Shown here one piece after another: positions 33,943 to 41,000 of a stretch of DNA of 64,000 nucleotides. The translations under genes and the position numbers were made by a program. The DNA comes from PALSA-1335 sp965231025 (lineage in GTDB: Bacteria; Patescibacteriota; Gracilibacteria; UBA1369), in the NCBI GenBank assembly GCA_965231025.1, contig OZ246407.1, positions 62,001 through 126,000 on the forward strand, read 5' to 3'. Each line of letters begins with the position of its first letter. Within the stretch, counting starts at the first letter, position 1. The notes beneath the pieces were generated by a model. The model did not search any database. It was not told the origin of the DNA and saw nothing but the letters and a program-made list of their open reading frames with translations.

Positions 33943-34564
33943 GAACAAAGAGTTCAAAGTATACGACATTTCGTTGCCCCTCTATCAGGGAATGGCCGTG
34001 TATCCGAATAATACGGAGTTCAGAGTCCGGCCGATTCGAAGCAGAACGTCGGTTAGTTCCGAAATCACCATGGGGTCGCACGCGGGAACCCACGTGGATG
34101 CTCCAAAACACGTGTTCTCCAAAGGAACGGGTGTAGACAGTCTGAAGATCAAAAGTCTGATCGGCGAGTGCAGAGTGCTTGATATGACGCGCGTCACTGG
34201 GGCGATCACCGTTCACGATCTGCAAACTGCCCGGGTGAAAAAAGGCGAACGCATTCTGGTAAAAACCAGAAACTCAAAACGCGGCTTTAAAAATTTTTAC
34301 AACGATTATATTTACCTTGATGGCGAAGCCGCCGAATTTCTCGCCGCGAAAAATATCGCGTTGTTCGGCATCGATTATCTTTCGGTAAAACAAAAGGGAA
34401 GCGGGGATAACCGTCCGCATACCGCCCTGCTCAGGAAAAATATCCCCATTTTTGAGGGCATTGACCTTTCAAAAGTAAAGCCAGGAAAATATTTTTTTAT
34501 TGGCTTGCCGCTGCGGATGAAAGGCTTGGATGGCGCTCCGGCCAGAGCGGTGCTCATTCAGTAA
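33935..34564 (+). CDS. Cyclase family protein (kynurenine-formamidase-like metal hydrolase)
   Basis: A 209-residue member of the putative cyclase family, metal-dependent hydrolases that include bacterial arylformamidases. Seen: SLPLYQGMAVYPNN at the start and the metal-binding motif GSHAGTHVDAPKHVF (HxGTHxDxPxH), plus GIDYLSVKQ and the late HTALLRKNIPIFEGIDL. AAGGA at 33923-33927 precedes ATG 33935. The gene overlaps the end of pgi by 8 bases, but its substrate need not be linked to sugar metabolism. A strong hairpin terminator follows. Confidence 0.88.
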   Translation: MIKNKEFKVYDISLPLYQGMAVYPNNTEFRVRPIRSRTSVSSEITMGSHAGTHVDAPKHVFSKGTGVDSLKIKSLIGECRVLDMTRVTGAITVHDLQTARVKKGERILVKTRNSKRGFKNFYNDYIYLDGEAAEFLAAKNIALFGIDYLSVKQKGSGDNRPHTALLRKNIPIFEGIDLSKVKPGKYFFIGLPLRMKGLDGAPARAVLIQ

Positions 34565-34573
34565 AACAGTTAC

Positions 34574-34604
34574 AAAAAAGCACCGTCAAGCGGTGCTTTT
34601 AAAA
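34574..34604. terminator. Bidirectional rho-independent terminator
   Basis: AAAAGCACCG (34576-34585), loop TCAAG and CGGTGCTTTT (34591-34600) form a perfect 10-base stem with A and T runs on both sides. It lies between two convergent genes (cyclase, plus strand; HTH protein, minus strand) and serves both. Confidence 0.92.
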
Positions 34605-34619
34605 TTTCATGCCGTCTTC

Positions 34620-35057
34620 CTACTTCCAGAACTTAAACCAGGGTTTTTTCTTCGGCTCTTCGAGGAGTTTGAGCTGATTTTCCAGAACCACAAAGCGCTC
34701 CTGGAACGCCTTCATGAAACGGACGAAACTCTCCTTCTCGCTCTTATATTCATTCAGCAGGCTGGCCACTTCCTTCTCCAGAGTCTGCAAATCATGAAGC
34801 GTGGCATAAGCCGGATCATTGGCGATGGCCTTCTCTTTGGTGTCCACCGAACCCTGTTCACGATCACGATTGAACGCCTTCATGTTCACTTTGTAGAACG
34901 ATGCGACACTCTCCTGGGTAACCATGTAGTTGAACCCCTGGGGAGTTCTTTTTCGTTTCGCTTCAAGTTTGCGCGCCTTAATTGCCCGACGGATCGTCTG
35001 GAGCGATTTTCCTGTTATGGCAGCGGCTTCCTGGATCGTGAGAAGAGTTTCAGCCAT
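34620..35057 (-). CDS. HTH (MerR/excisionase-like) DNA-binding protein with coiled coil
   Basis: A 145-residue protein. Residues 1-65 are a winged HTH of the MerR/excisionase type (LLTIQEAAAITGKSLQTIRR then AIKARKLEAKRKRTPQGFNY), and about 85-135 is a heptad-rich helix likely to dimerise (TLEKEVASLLNEYKSEKESF onward). The C-terminus is PKKKPWFKFWK, a basic-aromatic tail that could touch a membrane. I place the start at Met 35057 because TATAAT and TTGATT boxes lie within the longer frame. Target genes are unknown. Confidence 0.8.
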   Translation of the reverse strand: MAETLLTIQEAAAITGKSLQTIRRAIKARKLEAKRKRTPQGFNYMVTQESVASFYKVNMKAFNRDREQGSVDTKEKAIANDPAYATLHDLQTLEKEVASLLNEYKSEKESFVRFMKAFQERFVVLENQLKLLEEPKKKPWFKFWK

Positions 35058-35088
35058 GAAAATGAGATGACGAAATAGAATATGATTC

Positions 35089-35118
35089 ATTATAGTGATG
35101 AGAGGTTTGTCTAATCAA
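35089..35118 (-). promoter_or_regulatory. Promoter of the HTH protein gene
   Basis: On the minus strand TTGATT (35118-35113), an 18-base spacer and TATAAT (35094-35089). The leader to the Met at 35057 is about 27 bases, pyrimidine rich and without Shine-Dalgarno. Confidence 0.8.
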
Positions 35119-35186
35119 GCGGGTACTCAAAAAAGCACCTTGCTTTCACAAGGTCAGGTGTGGTCGCGTACGTAAATTTTTAGAAT

Positions 35187-35312
35187 CCAGATTTTCTCAA
35201 AATACAATTATACAAGGAAGGAAGAGAAAATATTTGAGACAGTATGCGAAAATACGGCGAAAATATTTTCTCGCGTCTGACGAAGTAATAATTGTATTTT
35301 CAGAAAATCTGG
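35187..35312. repeat. 126-bp inverted-repeat element abutting tRNA-Lys
   Basis: Arms 35187-35211 and 35288-35312 pair at 24 of 25 positions, beginning CCAGATTTTCT on each strand. A nested pair, GAGAAAATATTT (35224-35235) and AAATATTTTCTC (35261-35272), lies within. The right arm's outer three bases are the encoded CCA end of the tRNA. It contains no gene. It may be a small non-autonomous mobile repeat or an elaborate tRNA 3' trailer hairpin. Confidence 0.85.
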
Positions 35313-35385
35313 TGGGTCAGCCCAGAATCGAACTGGGGACCATCTCCTTAAAAGGGAGTTGCTCTACCAACTGAGCTACTGACCC
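35310..35385 (-). tRNA. tRNA-Lys (UUU)
   Basis: A 76-base cloverleaf on the minus strand. The acceptor arms GGGTCAG/CTGACCC pair fully; discriminator A and CCA are encoded. D arm is GCTCAGTTGGTAGAGC, anticodon loop CTTTTAA (anticodon UUU) and T loop TTCGATT within CCCAG/CTGGG. The first pair of the anticodon stem is an A-A mismatch. A 14-base copy of the 5' end lies 41 bases upstream. Confidence 0.97.
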
Positions 35386-35415
35386 ACGAGTGTTAACGGC
35401 GGGGCAGTGGCTTAC

Positions 35416-35429
35416 GCTACTGACCCACG
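35416..35429 (-). repeat. 14-bp partial duplicate of the tRNA-Lys 5' end
   Basis: GCTACTGACCCACG at 35416-35429 equals 35375-35388, which covers the first 11 bases of tRNA-Lys plus flank. It may be the scar of an insertion or of unequal recombination at the tRNA. Confidence 0.6.
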
Positions 35430-35430
35430 C

Positions 35431-35459
35431 AAAAAGCCCCATCATTCTACGGATGAAGC
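35431..35459 (-). terminator. Probable terminator of the membrane-protein gene
   Basis: On the minus strand GCTTCATC (35459-35452) pairs with GATGGGGC (35443-35436) using two G-U pairs, followed by five T. It lies about 10 bases after the stop of the gene at 35469. Confidence 0.6.
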
Positions 35460-35468
35460 CAGTGATTT

Positions 35469-36038
35469 TCAAGCCGATTTTTTATGGAGAATGCCAAGCA
35501 GAATGAACGCGAGTCCCGGAAGGAAAAACCAGATATTCGCAAAATCCACCATGATGCGGACAAGCCGTGAATCGTTATACACCTCCAGAAGAATGTTACC
35601 TCCGGTAATGTCAGTCCCGATCAGCGACGCTCCGGAAGTAAAAACGAGCACGGTACTCATCATCAGGCCTGCGCTCATAAGACCCAGTAAAAACTGGACA
35701 ATCAGACGGATACTCAACGCACCGCCCTCATCGGACTCCACCTGGAACATCCCGCGAACGGCAACCAGCACAATCAGGACCAGAAAAATCAAAACTTTAA
35801 AAAAGATGACGGCCTGATCTTCGCTTCCGATGGCGAACAATTTCATCAAGCGCAAAAACGGCTGGGAAGGGGCAAGATACTTCGCAAAAAGATTTCCGAT
35901 TCCGTCGGCGCATAAAATTGAAACGTACGTTCCAAGAATCACTTTCAGCGTTTGGTTTCTGCCAATGATGAAACTGTAGGCAACCACAACAGCGAAAAAC
36001 ACAAGTATGAAAAGATCCCAGGAGAGATGGACGTTCAT
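35469..36038 (-). CDS. Polytopic membrane protein, unknown function
   Basis: A 189-residue protein with about five hydrophobic segments (near 8-25, 32-48, 78-95, 108-128 and 165-183) and short loops. The order of helices and the conserved-looking GDGIGNLFAKYL-type loop after helix two recall CvpA-like proteins, but similarity is too weak to name it. It is transcribed toward tRNA-Lys and followed by a likely terminator. Codon use is like its neighbours. Confidence 0.72.
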   Translation of the reverse strand: MNVHLSWDLFILVFFAVVVAYSFIIGRNQTLKVILGTYVSILCADGIGNLFAKYLAPSQPFLRLMKLFAIGSEDQAVIFFKVLIFLVLIVLVAVRGMFQVESDEGGALSIRLIVQFLLGLMSAGLMMSTVLVFTSGASLIGTDITGGNILLEVYNDSRLVRIMVDFANIWFFLPGLAFILLGILHKKSA

Positions 36039-36098
36039 CGGAGCTTAACTAAAGCAGTTGCCCCAGATTATACCCGATATTTATCCGGCTGAAAAGTT

Positions 36099-37262
36099 TT
36101 AACCGATAATTTTACCGAACAACCCGTCCTTTGTCCCTTTGGGTTGAAGTCCCGCCTCCTGAGAAAGCTGAGTGTATAGCTCTTTTTCCTTGCGGGAAAG
36201 TTTGCCGGGAATTTCGACATTGATCTTCACGTAGTGATCGCCCTTTTCATCGGACTTCAATTTCTGAACACCATACTCCTTCAGTTTGAACACTTTTCCG
36301 CTCTGGGTTCCGGCGGGAATTTTGAGACTTATCTTGCCGTGAATGGTTTCGACCTCAATTTCCGCACCGAGAATCGCCTGAAGAAGATGTATATTCAGCA
36401 CACTATGGATATCGTACTGGTTCCGTACGAATTTTTTGCTGGGAGTCACCCGGATATGAACATAAAGGTCGCCTGACGGACCCGCATAAATTCCGGCCTC
36501 CCCTTTGCCGCTTACGCGTATGGTGGAGCCGGTATCGACACCCGCGGGAATTTTGACGCGCACCTTTTCATTTTTACGGATCCGGGTCGTTCCCTGGCAA
36601 AGCGTACATTTCTTTTCATGAACATGGCCTTCCCCGTAACAGTCGGAACAGATTTGGGAGGTCGCCATCTGGCCAAAAAGAGTCTGGCGTACGGACCTTA
36701 TCTCTCCCGTGCCTTTACACAACGGACACGTGATGGATTTGCTTCCCGGCTCGGCTCCGGTACCCTTGCAGCGGTCACACCCGGCGGTTTTGGCCACTAA
36801 AAGCTCCTTTTCGGTTCCAAAAACCGCCTCCTCAAAAGTGATGCCCATTTCAAACTCGATGTGTTCACCGGGCGTCGGACCTCTTTTTTTGCCCCGCGAT
36901 CTTCCGGTCTGCTGGCCGAAAAAGGTTTCAAAGATGTCCGCAAAGCCTCCCATGTCGTTAAACTGGGAGAAATCGAAATTACTTGAATCGAAGCCCTGGG
37001 CGCCACCGTACCCGCCGCCGCCTCCAAACCCTCCGAAGCCCTGGGCGCCCGCCGACCCGAACTGATCGTACTGGGCCCGTTTCTGTTTGTCGGAAAGCAC
37101 CTCATAGGCCTGGTTGATCTCTTTGAACTTGTCCTCCGCCTCCTTGTTCCCTTTGTTTTTATCGGGATGGAACTGCAAAGCAAGCCTTCGGTAAGCCTTT
37201 TTAATCTCCTGGTCCGTGGCACTTTTGGGAACGCCTAAAATTTCATACAAATCTTTTGCCAT
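36099..37262 (-). CDS. dnaJ: Chaperone protein DnaJ
   Basis: Co-chaperone that delivers unfolded proteins to DnaK and stimulates its ATPase. 387 residues. Seen: J domain (1-70) with the HPD motif in LALQFHPDKNKGN, a Gly/Phe-rich linker (about 75-125), the Zn domain with four CxxCxG repeats (CDRCKGTG, CPLCKGTG, CSDCYGEG, CTLCQGTT, the last less regular), and the C-terminal substrate domain. The frame runs 47 codons further upstream, but MAKDLYEILGVPKS at 37262 is the family start and the extension crosses a hairpin. dnaK and grpE are not in the window. Confidence 0.96.
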   Translation of the reverse strand: MAKDLYEILGVPKSATDQEIKKAYRRLALQFHPDKNKGNKEAEDKFKEINQAYEVLSDKQKRAQYDQFGSAGAQGFGGFGGGGGYGGAQGFDSSNFDFSQFNDMGGFADIFETFFGQQTGRSRGKKRGPTPGEHIEFEMGITFEEAVFGTEKELLVAKTAGCDRCKGTGAEPGSKSITCPLCKGTGEIRSVRQTLFGQMATSQICSDCYGEGHVHEKKCTLCQGTTRIRKNEKVRVKIPAGVDTGSTIRVSGKGEAGIYAGPSGDLYVHIRVTPSKKFVRNQYDIHSVLNIHLLQAILGAEIEVETIHGKISLKIPAGTQSGKVFKLKEYGVQKLKSDEKGDHYVKINVEIPGKLSRKEKELYTQLSQEAGLQPKGTKDGLFGKIIG

Positions 37263-37290
37263 AACTCTATTGATAACGAAAACATGGGGC

Positions 37291-37341
37291 CCCCAAAAAA
37301 TGCGAGCGCAGGCCCGAAGGGGCGAGCAGTATTTTTTGGGG
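37291..37341. repeat. Inverted repeat with GC-rich loop
   Basis: CCCCAAAAAAT (37291-37301) and ATTTTTTGGGG (37331-37341) pair perfectly. The 29-base loop is GC rich with a small GCCC/GGGC stem and GCGAGC repeated at its two ends. It lies between tRNA-Glu and dnaJ; a second small hairpin, GCATCCC/GGGATGC, is at 37368-37384. It may end the tRNA transcript or be a dispersed repeat. Confidence 0.7.
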
Positions 37342-37410
37342 TAGAGGAGTAGCGGATGAAACTCGAAGCATCCCATGGGGATGCGGAGAGTGAAGTCCGG
37401 CAAACGACGT

Positions 37411-37485
37411 TGGTAGTCCTAACGGGAGTCGAACCCGTGTTTCCACCGTGAGAGGGTAGCGTCCTAACCACTAGACGATAGGACC
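37411..37485 (-). tRNA. tRNA-Glu (CUC)
   Basis: A 75-base cloverleaf on the minus strand. Acceptor GGTCCTA/TAGGACT (with one G-U at the first pair), discriminator A and encoded CCA. Anticodon stem CTACC/GGTGG, loop CTCTCAC, anticodon CUC; T loop TTCGACT within CGGG/CCCG. Confidence 0.96.
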
Positions 37486-37732
37486 AAGCCACGGAATCAT
37501 AGCTTTTCTCGGAAGCTCTTTCAAGTGTCGGACTGCCCTCCCTGCCGAAGTACGGCGACTGGAGAATATTTTGGGAATATGTCACGTCGCTTTTTGAAAC
37601 AAATCCTCCTTAATTAAGTTTTAAAGGTCGCAATCACAGCGAAAAAGATTCTTGAAAGGAAAGGCAAAAATCTCACGGTCATCCATAAGGAAAATCCCAA
37701 GTCCCCTTGCGGAAAAGCCCAATTGAGATTTG

Positions 37733-37761
37733 TTGACTTTTACACCCGGTTTTGGTAAATT
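37733..37761 (+). promoter_or_regulatory. Promoter of the S-layer-type gene
   Basis: TTGACT (37733-37738), a 17-base spacer and TAAATT (37756-37761). It is the best promoter in this gap and predicts a leader of about 320 bases. Bases 37486-37732 upstream hold no gene and no other signal I can support. Confidence 0.7.
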
Positions 37762-37767
37762 TTCGCG

Positions 37768-38091
37768 TGAACCTTATTCAGGGCAGGGGCATTTGTGCCC
37801 TGTGCCGTCTGATGTAATCATATTCAGTCATATTCAAGAGAACGTCGAAGAAATACGCAGCGGGATGCCCATCACCACAACTACTGTCAGTTGATATACC
37901 AATTCGATCTTTGAAAACTCGGAAAATGGTTAGGATCACTCCTATATACTCGTAAGAGCCAAAAGCTCTCTCGTTAAATTTATACTTAAATTTAAGTAGG
38001 CCTACAATCACGCCTTCGGGCAAGGCCTTAGAATCTTCCTTCGATATCTATCTCTGTTTATCTATCTTTATTTCCTAATTAATTATCCACC
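37768..38091 (+). promoter_or_regulatory. Long structured 5' leader of the S-layer-type mRNA
   Basis: No open frame of note. It contains several possible hairpins: CAGGGGCA/TGCCCTG near 37784-37802, AGAGC/GCTCT (37955-37969), the perfect palindrome ACTTAAATTTAAGT (37984-37997), and GTAGGCCTAC (37996-38005) overlapping it. The last 60 bases are pyrimidine and A/T rich with no Shine-Dalgarno. Long leaders that stabilise mRNA are known for S-layer genes; this role is inferred here. Confidence 0.6.
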
Positions 38092-41000
38092 ATGGATATT
38101 GCTACAGGTGTGCAAAAAGTACGCCGTTTTGTAGCTAGCCTCAGCGTGGTGACATTGGTTGCGAGCCTTTTCGTAGCTAACGTCGCTCAAGCGGCTACCT
38201 ACAGTGACGTGCCTACAGATGCATGGTTCTACACTTATGTAGAACAACTTGCTGCTGCTGGTATCCTCGATACCACACAGACAAATTACAGACCGGCCGA
38301 CCTCGCTAACCGCGCTGAAGCTGCAAAGCTTCTCGTTGAGGCTGCTGGTTTGACAATCGACACTTCTGCCGGTCCATCCTTCACGGATGTAGCTCCTGGC
38401 GCTTGGTATTATCAATATGTTGAAACCGCTGCCAAAAACGGGGTAGTGAGCGGTTACGCTGACAAACCGGGTTTCTATGGCCCTGGTGACGCTGTTACTC
38501 GTGAACAGTTCTCCAAGATGGCTGCGAACGCTATGGCTTTGACAACAAAGACAGACGGCGGTCCGCATTTCCCGGATGTTGCAACTGACCGTTGGTCTTA
38601 CGACTTTGTAGAGACTCTCTACAGCTGGTCCGTTGTTGACGGTTATCCGGATGGCACCTTTGGCCCAACAAAGAACATCAACCGCGCTGAAATCGCGAAG
38701 ATGGTTGTTGGATCCATGAACCCAGTTCTTCGTACAACTGGCGCGTTCGGTGTCGTATCTGCAAACCCAACATCAGCAACTATGGTTGACGTTATGTTCA
38801 GCCAGGAACTCGATGGCGTAGAAGCTGCTAAAGCTGCTAACTACTCCATTAAGGACGCTGATGGCAACGTTCTCGCTGTAAGCGCTGCTACGGTAAGTGC
38901 TGACAAAGTCACTCTTACAACAGGTAGCCAGACAGCAGGCAAAACATACACCCTCACGGTGTCCAATGTTATGTCCAAGGGCGGAGTTGCCATTGTTGGC
39001 AAAACAGTTGACTTCAAAGGTTACACCATGACTGTTGGCGGCGACATTACACTCGCCCGCAACGACGGTTCCACACTTGCTGCATCAAACATTCCAGCAG
39101 GCGCATCCGGCGTATCAGTCTTGGCTATTGACGTTAAAGGCGGCAGCACAGCTGCAGTCGTTACCGGCCTTACCCTGAAGAAGACAGGTATCGCTGACAA
39201 CAGCAACATTCTGAATGTATTCCTCTATGACGGTTTAAACCGCATCACCAGTGGAAAAACTGTGAACTCAACAAACAACACAGTGACATTCAACCCAATT
39301 TCCTTTGAAGTTGGTGCGAACTCCACAAAAACTCTCTATGTAGTTGTAGACCTTGCTAACGCACTCGTTGGTACAGGTACTCAGGACTTTGGTTTCACGC
39401 TTGAAAAAGCTGACATGGTCATGACAAATGCAAAGAGCGTTGGTGGTACATTCCCAATCTCCAGCAACACCCACACCATCTCTTCAACCGTGAATGGTCA
39501 GATTACCGTTGAGAAATCCGGTACAATCAGCGACCTTCAGGTTGGTCAAAAAGATGCTGAAATTGCTAAATTCAAACTCTCCACAAGCAGTGTAGAAGGT
39601 GCTACAGTAAGCCAATTGGCCTTCCTCGTGAACGGTTCAGTTGCCGCTTCCGCACTCGTTAACCTCCGCCTCCTCGATCAGGATGGAAAGGTTATCGCTA
39701 CAACCGCTGCAACAAACAGCAAAGACCTTATCGTCTTCAAGCTCGATCCAGGATTTGTCATGGCGAAGGGCGACACACGCACCTTCAGCATCAAAGCTGA
39801 CCTCAACACCGGCCGCAACAACGACACCGTTCAGGTGTACGTTGAAGAAAACGCGGACGTTGTTGCTATCGGCGACAAATACGGCTTCGGCATGAGAGTG
39901 GTAAAAACTGCCTACGATGGCACACTCTGCACAAGCTCTGCTGGTAACTGCTCATATTCCGTTATCAAGGGTGGTGATGTGACTATTGCTTTCGGTGGCC
40001 CGACAGCTGGAACCGTTGCAAGGAATGCCAAGGATGCTGCATTCTTGACCTTCACCATTACCTCTCTGAACAATGTGACCGTTGACAAGATGACCGTTCA
40101 GCTCGCCAACAATTCATCTGCTGGTAACAGACTCGACAACACATTCTTCACCGATCCTCAACTCAAATCAGGCACTTCCGCTTTCTTGAGCTCACCATCC
40201 GACGACAATGAGGTTCCGGGACCTACCCGTAACTTTGTCTTCAATGATGACTTCAGCCTTGCTGCAGGTGAGAGCAAGACTCTCTCCTTCACCATGGATA
40301 TTGAGAACAATGGCGCCTTCGTCGCGACCGACGAATACGTTGCAACTCTGCTTATCACTTCCGCTACAGACAGTGCTGATTTGGTAATCAAGGACAGCAA
40401 CAACAAGATGATCACAAAGGCTACCCAGCTCGTTCCGACAACGAACATCGTTGGTAAGCCACAAAAAGTTGATTCATACACGCTGACTGTTGCTTATTCT
40501 TCAGCTCCAGCTGTACAGCCAACCGTTATCGGTTCAACCATTGAAGTAGCAGGTTTGAACTTCACCGCTGGTACTGCCGGCGACGTGAAAGTTACCGACC
40601 TTACTTTGGGTGGTTATGTAGAAACTGACGATGGTGGTGTGGTCTTCACACTCAAGGAAGAAGCTCGTGGTGTTTGTGGTGGTACCGCTAAGGTTTACGA
40701 CCAGGTTTCCGAAGTCTCACTCTGGGACGGCGCAACCCCGGTTGGTACAACAAAAGCTTTCCAGGCTACCAACGGAAAAGCTCAGTTCACAAGCCTCAAC
40801 TTCACAGTTCCTGCAGGTCAGACCAAGAAATTGACAGTTAAATACAAGCTGAACAATGTTGCCGGAAACGTTTGCGCCACAGCTGGTGCAGACTTGGTTG
40901 GTGTAGGTATCACTACTCCAAACACGGAAATCGTTGCTCAGGATCCAAACAGCAACAGCGTAACAATCACCAACGGTGCTACAGCATTGACACCAGACAC

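Noticed and set aside
37263..37403. DnaJ N-terminal extension
   Set aside because: The J domain starts exactly at MAKDLYE; the extension runs across an inverted repeat.
37904..37920. GATCTTTGAAAACT in the S-layer leader as an rRNA leader or antitermination box
   Set aside because: It resembles sequence seen before 16S genes in some bacteria, but no rRNA follows and boxB/boxC parts are missing.
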